The notes under the pieces: model-generated | Databases searched by the model: none | Seen by the model: the letters and a program-made list of their open reading frames with translations, nothing else | Told to the model about the DNA's origin: nothing | Assembly: GCA_026393275.1 (NCBI GenBank) | Contig: JAPLAM010000033.1 | Location: 1-33,397 of the forward strand | Reading direction: 5' to 3' | Origin: Arthrobacter sp. | Lineage (GTDB): Bacteria; Actinomycetota; Actinomycetes; Actinomycetales; Micrococcaceae | DNA length: 33,397 nucleotides | Program-made: the position numbers and the translations under genes | In this document: positions 1-9,915 of the stretch, piece by piece | How positions within the stretch are numbered: the stretch's first letter is position 1 | How the letters are laid out: each line of letters opens with the position of its first letter

Positions 1-957
1 ACGCAGGCCGCGCCGGCGTTCTCGCTGCCCGTGACGGCCACCGGCATCGGGGCCGAGGTGGACTCCACCGGCAAAGCCCTGCAACTGACCTCGGGAACCG
101 GCCTGGGCGACTACACCGCCGCGTCCAGCGGCGCCCTGCTCGGCACCACCCTCGCCGAGAAGAACGGCCTGAGTGTGGGCTCAACATTCACCATCCAGGA
201 TCAGACCTTCACCGTTCGCGGGTTGTTCGACGCCGGAACCGCCTTCGGCAACAATGCCCTCTACCTGACGCTCCCGACGGCCCAGACCCTCGCGGCACTG
301 CCGGGCGAGCTGTCCACCATGATCGTCACCGTCAACAGCATGGAGAACGTCGACGCCGCCAAGACCGCCCTGCAGGCCGCACTCGGCACCGACAAGGCCG
401 ACGTCAGCCAGGGCCAGCGGAACCTGCAGACCGCCGTCACCTCGCTGGACAGCGTGAAGAACATTTCCTTCATCGCCTTCGCCGCCGCGCTGGCCACCGC
501 CGGGCTGATCATCCTGCTGATCATGGTCATGCTGGTCCGCGAGCGCCGCCGCGAAATCGGCGTGCTCAAGGCGATCGGCGCCCCCAACCGGACCATCGGA
601 CTGCAGTTCGTGCTCGAGGCCCTGGTACTGGTGGCGTTGGGCAGCGTGGTGGGCGCCGCCGTCGCGTCCTTTGCCAGCGGCGGCATCGCCTCGGCGCTGA
701 TCAGCTCCAACAGCACCACCGTGGCAGCCACCGGCCAGCGCGGGCCCGGCGGCGGCGGCGGGTTCCCCGGCGGCGGCCCCGGCGGGAACCCGTTCGGGGG
801 CGCCACCCAGCTGCTGACCTCCGTGACCGCGAGCGCCTCCCCGGGCGTCATCGCCGCGGGCATCGCCGCGGTGTTCGGCGTCGCCATCATCGGGGCGCTC
901 GTCCCGGCCCTGCTCACCGCACGCATCCGTCCCATCGAAGTCCTCCGAGGAGAGTAG
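1..957 (+). CDS. ABC transporter permease, MacB/FtsX type (5' end cut by window)
   Basis: The reading frame is open from base 1, so the N-terminus lies outside the window. The visible part is the end of the periplasmic-type MacB core domain, then an FtsX-like membrane domain: one TM segment near 'ISFIAFAAALATAGLIILLI', the conserved cytoplasmic stretch 'RERRREIGVLKAIGA', a second TM, a glycine-rich loop ('GPGGGGGFPGGGPGGNPFGG') and a final TM ending in 'ARIRPIEVLRGE', the usual end of this family. These permeases pair with a LolD/MacB-type ATPase and usually move or extract lipoproteins, peptides or antibiotics by a mechanotransmission cycle. The stop is 2 nt before the ATPase start, so the two form one operon. 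The substrate cannot be told from sequence. The glycine-rich insert in the loop is unusual for the family. Confidence 0.9.
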   Translation, partial: TQAAPAFSLPVTATGIGAEVDSTGKALQLTSGTGLGDYTAASSGALLGTTLAEKNGLSVGSTFTIQDQTFTVRGLFDAGTAFGNNALYLTLPTAQTLAALPGELSTMIVTVNSMENVDAAKTALQAALGTDKADVSQGQRNLQTAVTSLDSVKNISFIAFAAALATAGLIILLIMVMLVRERRREIGVLKAIGAPNRTIGLQFVLEALVLVALGSVVGAAVASFASGGIASALISSNSTTVAATGQRGPGGGGGFPGGGPGGNPFGGATQLLTSVTASASPGVIAAGIAAVFGVAIIGALVPALLTARIRPIEVLRGE

Positions 958-959
958 CC

Positions 960-1667
960 ATGATTGAAGTCAAGAACCTGGTCCGCACCTTCAAGTCCGG
1001 CGACCGCACCATCAAACCGGTCAATGACGTCAGCTTCGAGCTCGAACAGGGCACCCTGGCCTCGATCGTGGGCAAGAGCGGCAGCGGCAAAAGCACGCTG
1101 CTGTCCCTGCTCGGCGCCCTCGACAAGCCCACCAGCGGTGACGTGCTGGTCGACGGCGTGAGCCTGGCCGGCATGCCGGACGGGAAGCTGACCCAGTACC
1201 GGCGCCGCGACATCGGCTTCGTCTTCCAGCAGTTCAATCTCATCCCCAACCTCTCGGCCGTGGACAACGTGATGCTGCCGATGGAATTTGCCGGGATCCG
1301 CAAGGCCGCCCGGCTGGAGCGGGCCCGGGAACTGCTGGAGCAGGTGCAGCTGGACCCGGAGAAGCACGTGCGGCGCATCAACCGGCTCTCCGGCGGCGAG
1401 CAGCAGCGGGTCGCCATCGCCCGCGCGCTGGCCAACGAACCGAAGCTGATCCTGGCCGACGAACCCACGGGCAATCTGGACGAGCAGACCGGCGAGCACA
1501 TCATCGAACTGCTCAGCGCCCTCAGCAGGGACCACAACACCACGATCCTCGTCGTCACCCACGACCGCGCTCTGGCCAACAAGACGGACCGCCGCTTCCG
1601 TCTCCAGCAGGGCCGGCTCACCGAGGAGGCCGCCCGCACCCGCGCGACGGCGGGCACCGCCGTCTAA
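960..1667 (+). CDS. ABC transporter ATP-binding protein (LolD/MacB type)
   Basis: Complete 235-residue nucleotide-binding subunit. It has a Walker A 'GKSGSGKST', a Q-loop in 'FVFQQFNLIPNLS', the signature 'LSGGEQQRVAIARAL', a Walker B 'LILADEPTGNLD' and an H-loop in 'LVVTHD'. The 'QFNLIPNLSAVDNVMLP' block is typical of the LolD/MacB/FtsE branch, which fits the FtsX-like permease just upstream. The ATG is preceded by GAGGAGAG at good spacing, and the permease stop lies 2 nt before it, so translation is probably coupled. It should sit on the cytoplasmic face of the membrane and drive the permease by ATP binding and hydrolysis. The last 15 residues are an Ala/Thr/Arg tail encoded partly by a 20-bp repeat. 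Confidence 0.96.
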   Translation: MIEVKNLVRTFKSGDRTIKPVNDVSFELEQGTLASIVGKSGSGKSTLLSLLGALDKPTSGDVLVDGVSLAGMPDGKLTQYRRRDIGFVFQQFNLIPNLSAVDNVMLPMEFAGIRKAARLERARELLEQVQLDPEKHVRRINRLSGGEQQRVAIARALANEPKLILADEPTGNLDEQTGEHIIELLSALSRDHNTTILVVTHDRALANKTDRRFRLQQGRLTEEAARTRATAGTAV

Positions 1668-1691
1668 CCGGGCGACGGCGGGCACCGCCGT
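1644..1691 (+). repeat. Two 20-bp direct repeats across the ATPase stop codon
   Basis: GCGACGGCGGGCACCGCCGT occurs at 1644-1663 and again at 1672-1691 (period 28). Each copy contains the perfect short hairpin CGGCGG-GCA-CCGCCG. The first copy encodes the last residues of the ATPase; the second lies in the spacer before the oxidoreductase. Two stacked hairpins could slow or stop transcription, but there is no T-tract. Confidence 0.8.
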
Positions 1692-1720
1692 GTGGCCGGG
1701 CGTGGTGAGAGGATGGCAAC

Positions 1721-2791
1721 ATGACTGCCCTCATCGCCACGCCCTGGCTGTTCAGCCAAACCGACCAGGACCCGCGGACGGCCACCGGCGCCACGCTGCG
1801 GTGGGGCGTGATCGCCACCGGGAGCATCGCGGCCGCGGTCACCAAGGACCTTGAACTCCTGGCCGACGCCGAGCTGTACGCGGTGTCCTCGCGCAGCCAG
1901 GCCGCGGCCGACGCGTTCGCGGCGGACTACGGTTTCGCAAGGGCCTACGGCGACCAGGACGGCGTGGCCGGCTACGAACGCCTGCTCGCCGACGACGCCG
2001 TCGACGTCGTCTACGTCGCCACCCCGCACGCCCAGCATCATGCAGTTGCCCTGGCCGCCCTCCGGGCCGGCAAGCATGTGCTGTGCGAGAAGGCCCTCAC
2101 GATCAATGCCCGGGAGGCCTCCGAGCTCGTAAACCTGGCCCGGGACAAGGGCCTGTTCCTGATGGAAGCCATGTGGAGCCGCTTCCTGCCCGGCATGCAG
2201 CGGGCGTTCGAGATCGCCGCCTCCGGCGAGATCGGCGAGGTCAAATGGGTCGGGGCCGATCTGGGCTTCCCGGCCCCGTACTCCCCCACGTCCAGGCTCT
2301 GGGCACCGCGCGACGGCGGCGGCGCCCTGCTGGACATCACCATCTACCCCCTGCTGTGGGCGCTTGGCACGCTGGGTTTCCCGCAGACGGTCACCGCCAC
2401 CGGCTGGCTCAACGACGATGGCGTGGACGCCCAGAACGCACTGACCCTGGGCTACCACCACGGGGCCCAGGCCCAGCTGACGTCCTCGCTCCTGGCTTAC
2501 GGGCCGCGCACTGCCACCGTGGCGGGCAGCAAGGGGTTCCTGCAGAGCCGAGGCTCGGTCAACAACCCGAAGGAGCTGGTCGTTCAGGTCGGCTTCGAGG
2601 AACCGCGCACCGAGCGGTTCAGTGTGGTCGGGCGCGGCTACAGCTACGAACTTCGCGAGGTCACACGCTGCATCCAGCAGGGCCTCACCGAGAGCCCGGT
2701 CATGCCGTTGCAGGATTCGCTCAACACCATGCGGCTGTTCGACGGCGTTCGTGCGCAGCTGGGCGTGAGCTACCCGAACGACGTGCACTAG
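1721..2791 (+). CDS. Gfo/Idh/MocA family NAD(P)-dependent oxidoreductase
   Basis: 356-residue protein. An N-terminal Rossmann fold begins near residue 27 ('RWGVIATGSIA'), after a short tail that is not part of the fold. 'VYVATPHAQHHAVALAAL' and 'GKHVLCEKALTIN' (CEKA at 122-125) give the conserved EKP-like motif of this family. The C-terminal half has the alpha/beta dimerisation and substrate domain ('LMEAMWSRFLPGMQ', 'GGGALLDITIYPL'). The 'MEAMWSRFLP' stretch resembles the dihydrodiol dehydrogenase/glucose-fructose oxidoreductase branch. It probably oxidises or reduces a sugar, inositol or diol with NAD(P); the substrate is unknown. The ATG follows GAGAGG. It is separated from the ABC genes by hairpin repeats and may be its own unit. 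Confidence 0.9.
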   Translation: MTALIATPWLFSQTDQDPRTATGATLRWGVIATGSIAAAVTKDLELLADAELYAVSSRSQAAADAFAADYGFARAYGDQDGVAGYERLLADDAVDVVYVATPHAQHHAVALAALRAGKHVLCEKALTINAREASELVNLARDKGLFLMEAMWSRFLPGMQRAFEIAASGEIGEVKWVGADLGFPAPYSPTSRLWAPRDGGGALLDITIYPLLWALGTLGFPQTVTATGWLNDDGVDAQNALTLGYHHGAQAQLTSSLLAYGPRTATVAGSKGFLQSRGSVNNPKELVVQVGFEEPRTERFSVVGRGYSYELREVTRCIQQGLTESPVMPLQDSLNTMRLFDGVRAQLGVSYPNDVH

Positions 2792-2802
2792 CCGCGGATT
2801 CA

Positions 2803-2821
2803 CGGGCCGCGGACCGGCCCG
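2803..2821 (+). terminator. Small GC hairpin after the oxidoreductase
   Basis: CGGGCCG (2803-2809) pairs with CGGCCCG (2815-2821) over a 5-nt loop, 12 nt after the stop codon. There is no T-run, so this is at best a weak or factor-assisted terminator. Confidence 0.35.
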
Positions 2822-2906
2822 ATTTGCCGCTGCCTATGGACTCGCCCCCGCCTCCGGACTTACGCTGTAGACCAATCGTCGAGATTTTCGGGGAGGGGTG
2901 TTGCGC

Positions 2907-4217
2907 ATGCGGTCAGCGAACAGTCTTTCCCCTGTGCTCCGCCTCCTGCGCCACGTGCTTCTGGCCGTCGCGGCCGGGCTGACCTGGTTGGCACTCTCCG
3001 CCGTCGCGGCCAACGCCGAAGAAGTCAGGGTTTCCAGCGTTGTTCCGAACATCTCGGGCACCGCCGTCGCGGCCATGATCCAACGGCCGATGACGGACGC
3101 GGAGCTGGCACCTAAACCCAGTGCGACGGCCTCGCCGCCCGCGGTGCCTGCCCCGACCCTGCCGGCCTTCGCGCCGTCCTTGCCTCCGGCGCCGCCGCCG
3201 GCGGCCTCGTTGCCGGAACCCGTCGTCAAGCCCGTATCGCCCGTCGTCCCCGCGCCGGCACCCGCACCGGCCCCCGTTCCCGCCCCGGTAACGCCGGTGC
3301 CCCCGACGCCGAGCCCGGCACCTCCCGTTACCCCTAGCCCTCCTCCAGTCCCGCCGGTGACCAGCCCAACCGACCCGCCCGCGCTGCCCGCGCCGGCGCC
3401 GGTTCCTGCCCCGGTAACGCCGGTGACCAGCCCAACCGACCCGGCCACGGCTCCGGCAACGGCCGTAGGCGGCCTGCCAGGCGTCCCGATCGTTCACCCG
3501 TCGCCGCAACCCACACCCCCCGCGGATAAGCCCGTGCCCGGCACCGTGCCGCTGCCCGGCCTGCCCGGTGCCGTCACGCCGGTCACGCCGGTCCCGCCCG
3601 CGCTGCCGGGAACACCCCCGTCCGCCCCGGCCCCTGCGCCCGTCCCTGGACCCAAGCCCGTACCGGTGACCGTCCCGGCCCCGGGAGCAATCGTCCCGGT
3701 CGCCCCCGCCACGAAGCCGCTCGCGCTTCCACTGTCCGCCGTGTCGACAGTCTCCCCGCTCGCTGACCCTGCCCTTACCTGCAGCCCCGGCGCCGCAAGC
3801 CAGCCACAACGCGTGCTGACCGGCTTGGGCTTCCAAGCCACGCGCCCTGCCTACGGCCCCCTCCAGGTCCTGCCGCAACCGCAAGGTGCAAGCACTCCCC
3901 CGGCCGCTCCGCCCGCAGGGAACCCCGCTCCGGCGAGCCCCGTTCCCGGCAACGGCACCCCCGCGTCGCCGGGCGGCGGCAATGACGGCCCGCGTCCCTG
4001 GGGTGGCGGTACCGGGCTTCCGGTCCCCAATGCCCTGCCTCCGACACCAGGCACGGGCTCCGGCAGCGGTTCTACCACCAGCGGACCGTCCGGTGCCGTT
4101 GCGTGGCTGCCCGGTTCCATTTTCTTCATCCCCCCGATGGGTGCCGACCCCATCAGCGGCCCGTTACAGCACGTCCATTCTGCTGTCTCCGCTGATCCCG
4201 GATCTTCTCCTGACTAG
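2907..4217 (+). CDS. Secreted proline/alanine-rich protein of unknown function
   Basis: Start chosen at ATG 2907, with GGGAGG about 10 nt upstream; GTG 2898 and TTG 2901 are in frame but lie on or too near that site. The product is about 436 residues. A signal peptide is clear: basic 'MRSANSLSPVLRLLRH', a hydrophobic core 'VLLAVAAGLTWLALSAVA' and an 'ANA' cleavage site. The rest is low-complexity Pro/Ala/Val/Thr sequence with many PAPAP and PVTP runs, including a DNA repeat starting at 3353 and 3419 (period 66, at least 24 bp). Towards the end it becomes Gly/Ser-rich. I see no LPXTG anchor, C-terminal TM or enzyme motif. Such sequences are usually wall-spanning or surface spacers. The function is unknown. 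Confidence 0.75.
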   Translation: MRSANSLSPVLRLLRHVLLAVAAGLTWLALSAVAANAEEVRVSSVVPNISGTAVAAMIQRPMTDAELAPKPSATASPPAVPAPTLPAFAPSLPPAPPPAASLPEPVVKPVSPVVPAPAPAPAPVPAPVTPVPPTPSPAPPVTPSPPPVPPVTSPTDPPALPAPAPVPAPVTPVTSPTDPATAPATAVGGLPGVPIVHPSPQPTPPADKPVPGTVPLPGLPGAVTPVTPVPPALPGTPPSAPAPAPVPGPKPVPVTVPAPGAIVPVAPATKPLALPLSAVSTVSPLADPALTCSPGAASQPQRVLTGLGFQATRPAYGPLQVLPQPQGASTPPAAPPAGNPAPASPVPGNGTPASPGGGNDGPRPWGGGTGLPVPNALPPTPGTGSGSGSTTSGPSGAVAWLPGSIFFIPPMGADPISGPLQHVHSAVSADPGSSPD

Positions 4218-4261
4218 AAGGGCCGTTCTCTGCCGTTTTGTTGCGCAGAGCACGGCCCTTC
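4217..4261 (+). terminator. Long imperfect hairpin at the end of the proline-rich gene
   Basis: GAAGGGCCGT (4217-4226) pairs with ACGGCCCTTC (4252-4261), continued after one mismatch by CTCTGC/GCAGAG, with an 11-nt loop holding a TTTT. The stem begins at the last base of the stop codon. No T-tract follows. It is probably a transcription terminator. Confidence 0.65.
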
Positions 4262-4306
4262 GGGCTGCCACGTGCGCCCGCCGTCAGTCATTCAGGAGAA
4301 TTTCCC

Positions 4307-4465
4307 ATGGACCCCACAGTCCGCGACCGGTTACCCGGCACCCCCGTTTCGCATAGGCGCACCGTCTCAGCGCCGCCCGCGACCGGGCCCCTGCCGGCAC
4401 GCCGCGCAACCCTACGGCTTCACCGAACCCAAGTGATACCTCCGCCTGCGGAACGTCCGCCGTAG
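4307..4465 (+). CDS. Possible small basic protein (52 residues)
   Basis: ATG 4307 has a good ribosome binding site (AGGAGA, spacing 7) and opens a 52-codon frame beginning MDPTVRDRLPG and rich in Pro, Arg and Thr. I recognise no family, and there is no signal peptide or TM. The composition is close to what random high-GC sequence gives, so the only real support is the ribosome binding site and the place after a terminator-like hairpin. It could be a relic. Confidence 0.3.
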   Translation: MDPTVRDRLPGTPVSHRRTVSAPPATGPLPARRATLRLHRTQVIPPPAERPP

Positions 4466-4700
4466 CGCGTGTCCGCCCCTGCCTAGGTGTCTCTCTACCG
4501 CCGGAGCGAAGTCGTTGGATCCGCTGGGGGATTCAACGGCCTCACAGGCGCCGGCGCCGACTACCCCCTACCCGTGAAAGGTGGATCCATTCCCACACAT
4601 GACATGTGAGCAGTACCGCCCGCACCGAAGCCCGATACCCGGACACGTACTATTCTTTAGGGGCGCCACCAGGGCGCCAACGGGAATGACGGGGGACATC
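4466..4700. other. Non-coding stretch upstream of the protein kinase gene
   Basis: No convincing gene. It holds a short perfect inverted repeat CACATG-A-CATGTG (4596-4608), which could be a binding site. A TACTAT/TATTCT stretch (4648-4656), about 45 nt before the kinase start, could be a -10 box; no good -35 is seen. The kinase frame is open back to GTG 4581, but the residues encoded there are not family-like. Confidence 0.4.
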
Positions 4701-5972
4701 GTGGACGCTTCGCCCAACGAGGTCACGACTGATATTTTGAGCGGCCGTTACCGTCTGGGAGAAGTCATCGGACGGGGCGGCATGGCGTCCGTGTACTCGG
4801 CCCGGGACGAAAACCTGGGCCGGGACGTGGCGCTCAAACTGTTCGCGCCGCAGTCCCCCGATGCCGATGAGCTGAAACGCCAGCAGGCCGAGATCGAACT
4901 CCTGGCCACGCTGAACCACCCGAGCCTGGTGACACTCTTCGACGCCGGCACGGATACGCGGGTGCCGGCCGAACCCCGGCCCTTCCTGACCATGGAACTG
5001 GTCGAAGGCCAAGACCTTCGCAGCCGGATCCGTCACAGCCCGCTGCCCCTGGACGAAATTGCCGTCATCGGAGCTGGCCTCGCGGACGCCCTCGCCTACG
5101 TCCATTCCCTCGGCATCATCCACCGTGACATCAAGCCGGCCAACGTCCTGCTGGTGCAGATCCGGCCCGGCGAACCGGTGCGGCCGAAGCTGACCGACTT
5201 CGGCATTGCCAGGATTGTCGACGGGACCCGGCTCACCGCCACCGGAACCATGGTGGGAACGGCGGCCTACCTGAGCCCCGAACAGGCCCGCGGCGCTGAC
5301 ATGGGCACGGCCAGCGATATCTACTCGCTAGGCCTGGTGCTGCTGGAGTGCATCACGGGGGCGGTGGAATATCCGGGCAGCGCCGTCGAGTCGGCGGTGG
5401 CACGCCTGCACCGCGCCCCAGTCGTTCCTGCCGGCGTTCCAGCCGAGTGGGCGCAGCTGATCAGGGCCATGACCGCGCTGGATCCCCTCGACCGCCCGGC
5501 CGCAGCCGAACTGGAGGCCGCACTGCGCCAGGCACTGATCTCCCCCGACTCGTTGCCGGGGCTTCTGGGCGCGGAGCGCACCAGGGTCCTTCCTGCCCCG
5601 CCGGCCCGGCTGCCGCGCTCTGGCCTGACGCAGACCGCGCGCGGCCCCGGGTCCGCCGGTGCTCCCCGAACCCGCCAGCAGCATGCGCTGACGCCGGACG
5701 CGGTGATGCCGGACGCGGTGATGCCGGACGCGCAGCCAGCCCGTCCCCGCGGCCGAGACTTCATTTCCCGTGGGATCACCCGGTTCCGCGGCGCACGGCG
5801 CCGCACCAGGGTTCTGGTCGTACTGGCCGTCGTCGCACTGTTTGCGGCCACGGCCGCGTTCGCCTCCGTCGCCTTCGCCGTCCCGGAGCCACCCGCCGTC
5901 GTCCCCTACCCTGCCGTTACCGGCGACTTGGGCGACCACCTCAAGCAACTACAGAACAGCGTGCAGCCATGA
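4701..5972 (+). CDS. Transmembrane Ser/Thr protein kinase (Hanks type, PknB-like, no PASTA)
   Basis: Start taken as GTG 4701 (GGGGGA 5 nt upstream); ATG 4686 is the alternative. In the 423-residue form the kinase domain covers about 15-280: Gly-loop 'GRGGMASVY', ATP lysine K46 in 'VALKLF', catalytic loop 'HRDIKPANVLL' with D143, 'DFGIAR' at 166-171 and 'GTAAYLSPEQARG' for the activation segment. All residues needed for activity are present. A juxtamembrane linker with a tandem repeat (PDAVM, 15-bp DNA unit, near 5695-5730) leads to one TM segment at about 371-393 and a short outside tail of about 30 residues. There are no PASTA repeats, so it does not look like a muropeptide sensor. The stop overlaps the following lipoprotein start by 4 nt, which suggests a working partnership. 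Confidence 0.93.
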   Translation: MDASPNEVTTDILSGRYRLGEVIGRGGMASVYSARDENLGRDVALKLFAPQSPDADELKRQQAEIELLATLNHPSLVTLFDAGTDTRVPAEPRPFLTMELVEGQDLRSRIRHSPLPLDEIAVIGAGLADALAYVHSLGIIHRDIKPANVLLVQIRPGEPVRPKLTDFGIARIVDGTRLTATGTMVGTAAYLSPEQARGADMGTASDIYSLGLVLLECITGAVEYPGSAVESAVARLHRAPVVPAGVPAEWAQLIRAMTALDPLDRPAAAELEAALRQALISPDSLPGLLGAERTRVLPAPPARLPRSGLTQTARGPGSAGAPRTRQQHALTPDAVMPDAVMPDAQPARPRGRDFISRGITRFRGARRRTRVLVVLAVVALFAATAAFASVAFAVPEPPAVVPYPAVTGDLGDHLKQLQNSVQP

Positions 5973-6487
5973 GCGGATACAGCAGCCTGCGTTGGCGCGG
6001 GGCCTTGGCCGGAACCTTGCTGACAGGCGCTTTACTGGCAGGCTCGCTTTCCGGCTGCGCGGGGCCGGCTCCCGAACTGGACGGTGCAGCGGCCGGGCAA
6101 CTCCAGTCCCAGGTCCTCGCCGTCACCGAGGCCGCGGCCACCGAGGACTCCGCCGGAGCCCTGAAACTGCTAGACGAGCTGGCCTCCAAGCTCGACGCCG
6201 CAGCAGCGGATGGCAAGGTGTCCTTCAAGCGCCACCAGAGCATCAAGACTTCCATCGACGCCGTCCGCGCCGACCTCTCGGCCAAGGTGGCACAGCAGCA
6301 GGCTGCCGCCGCGGAAGCCGCAAAGGCTGAAGCAGCAGCCCAGGCCGCCGCCCAGCAGGCGGCAGCGGCCGCGGCCCAGGCGGCCGCCGACCAGGCAGCG
6401 GCAGCGCAGGCCCCGGTGCCGGCCCCGGCTCCCGGGAACTCCGGCCAGAACGGCAAGGACAAAGGCAAGGGCAAGGGCGGCGGCTAG
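5969..6487 (+). CDS. Small Ala/Gln-rich lipoprotein, coupled to the kinase
   Basis: ATG 5969 overlaps the kinase stop in an ATGA junction, so it should be translated with the kinase. The 172-residue product has a type II signal: 'RWRGALAGTLLTGALLAG' then lipobox LSGC with Cys30 as the lipidated residue. Residues 40-100 look like two amphipathic helices ('LQSQVLAVTEAAATED', 'ALKLLDELASKLDAAA', 'SIKTSIDAVRADL'). A long Ala/Gln/Glu coiled-coil-like run follows, then a Pro/Ala stretch and a Lys/Gly tail. It should sit on the outer face of the membrane. No enzyme motif is seen. Being fused by overlap to a kinase with a short outside tail, it may be a sensory partner; that is inference. Confidence 0.8.
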   Translation: MSGYSSLRWRGALAGTLLTGALLAGSLSGCAGPAPELDGAAAGQLQSQVLAVTEAAATEDSAGALKLLDELASKLDAAAADGKVSFKRHQSIKTSIDAVRADLSAKVAQQQAAAAEAAKAEAAAQAAAQQAAAAAAQAAADQAAAAQAPVPAPAPGNSGQNGKDKGKGKGGG

Positions 6488-6496
6488 GGGCCGCCG
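6478..6496 (+). terminator. Hairpin over the lipoprotein stop codon
   Basis: CGGCGGC (6478-6484) pairs with GCCGCCG (6490-6496) over the loop TAGGG, which contains the stop. A second small hairpin GTGG-TTA-CCAC follows at once. No T-run. Confidence 0.45.
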
Positions 6497-6601
6497 TGGT
6501 TACCACCCTGGGACTCTGCGGTTGCCTCCTGCGGCCCGCCTGGGTGGATGCACTTTCAGGACTGAGCTTTCGCGGCCCGCCGGATCCGGCTAGCTTGGAC
6601 A

Positions 6602-6623
6602 GTCAGGCTTGAAGCGGCCTGAC
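6602..6623. promoter_or_regulatory. Inverted repeat upstream of the SRPBCC gene
   Basis: GTCAGGC (6602-6608) and GCCTGAC (6617-6623) form a perfect 7-bp inverted repeat with an 8-nt centre, 100 nt upstream of the start. It could be an operator or a small hairpin; nothing decides between these. Confidence 0.3.
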
Positions 6624-6722
6624 AATGTTCGAGCGAGCATCCGAGCACTTGCACCAACCTTGTATCCGTCCCCTGAAACGATTGGCGGGCCGCAGCCTGC
6701 CAGCCGAAGGAGTGAAGCAAGC

Positions 6723-7340
6723 ATGGCAACAGTCCAGGAATCCATCGATGTAAACGTCCCCCTGAGCCAGGCCTACAACCAGTGGACCCAGTTTGAGGAT
6801 TTTCCGCAGTTCATGAGCGGCGTCGACGCCGTCCGGCAACTCGACGACACCACCGTCCACTTCCAGACCAGCATCGGCGGGGTCAACCGTGCCTACGACG
6901 CCCGGATCACCAGCCAGGACCCTGACCGGCAGGTGTCCTGGGAGAGCCTGGACGCTCCGCGCAACGCCGGTACCGTGCGGTTCACCGAGCTCGGACCGGC
7001 GGAAACAAGGGTCGACGTCGAACTCGTCTGGGAGCCCGGCTCCGCCACGGAGAAGATCGGCGCCGCGGTCGGGCTCGACTCCCGGCAGGTCGCGGCGGAC
7101 CTGAAGCGGTTCAAGAAGTTCATTGAGGGCCGCGACTTCGAGACGGGCGCCTGGCGTGAGCGCGTGAACGACGGCGACGTCACAGGGCACGCGCCCGCGG
7201 AGCCGTTGCGGACCGACACCGGCTACGACGTCGTCGGGCCCGGGCAGACTGCCAACATCGACCCGGACATGGCCACCGAACCGGCCTTCGACGGCAGCAC
7301 CCCTGCTGCGGATCGGGACCGCCGGGTCTCCGACCGCTGA
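6723..7340 (+). CDS. SRPBCC (START-like) family protein
   Basis: ATG 6723 was chosen because AAGGAG lies 11 nt upstream and the family match starts directly after it ('VQESIDVNVPLSQAYNQWTQ'); the frame is open further upstream but without similarity. The 205-residue product has the typical polyketide-cyclase/dehydrase pattern: 'WTQFEDFPQFMSGVDAVRQL', 'ARITSQDPDRQVSWES', 'GTVRFTELGPAETRVDVEL'. The last 65 residues are polar and probably disordered. Members bind hydrophobic ligands in a helix-grip fold. Short stand-alone versions with 'FEDFPQFM' are common in actinobacteria and have no known ligand. Soluble; no signal peptide. Confidence 0.88.
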   Translation: MATVQESIDVNVPLSQAYNQWTQFEDFPQFMSGVDAVRQLDDTTVHFQTSIGGVNRAYDARITSQDPDRQVSWESLDAPRNAGTVRFTELGPAETRVDVELVWEPGSATEKIGAAVGLDSRQVAADLKRFKKFIEGRDFETGAWRERVNDGDVTGHAPAEPLRTDTGYDVVGPGQTANIDPDMATEPAFDGSTPAADRDRRVSDR

Positions 7341-7353
7341 CACAGGGCCGCTC

Positions 7354-7399
7354 AACGCCGAAGGGCGCACCGGGATTTCCCGGTGCGCCCTTCGGCGTT
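7354..7399. terminator. Perfect 21-bp hairpin shared by convergent genes
   Basis: A 21-bp arm at 7354-7374 (AACGCCGAAGGGCG...) is the exact reverse complement of 7379-7399, with the loop ATTT. It lies between the SRPBCC gene (plus) and icd (minus), and the outer AA/TT ends give short T-ends in both directions. It is a likely bidirectional terminator. Confidence 0.85.
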
Positions 7400-7421
7400 A
7401 TGGAACCAGCCGTTGTTGGGA

Positions 7422-9698
<2,277 letters not shown>

Positions 9699-9800
9699 TT
9701 ACCCGAGGTGGCCGCATTGGCGCCTATCCGGGACGGGCCCCGGCAGGCGCATGACAGCGCACTGGCTCCTGGCGGGCCCGCGACTTTTCCTGAATCTTCT

Positions 9801-9817
9801 TTGTCAATTTTTGACAA
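9801..9817. promoter_or_regulatory. Inverted repeat TTGTCAA-TTT-TTGACAA, possible operator/-35
   Basis: A perfect 7-bp inverted repeat in an AT-rich island between icd (minus) and the protease (plus). TTGACA (9811-9816) and TTGTCA (9801-9806) both resemble -35 boxes. TAACTT and TTTACA (9819-9828) lie just downstream, but no consensus -10 at the right distance is certain. It is suited to be an operator that covers a promoter. Confidence 0.5.
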
Positions 9818-9915
9818 GTAACTTTACAGCCCGGTCAAGGTGACGTAGTTTCTTACCCATCACACAGCGGCCAGCCCTGGCAGGCCGCTCCGCATCCCTC
9901 CCGCTAAGGACATCC

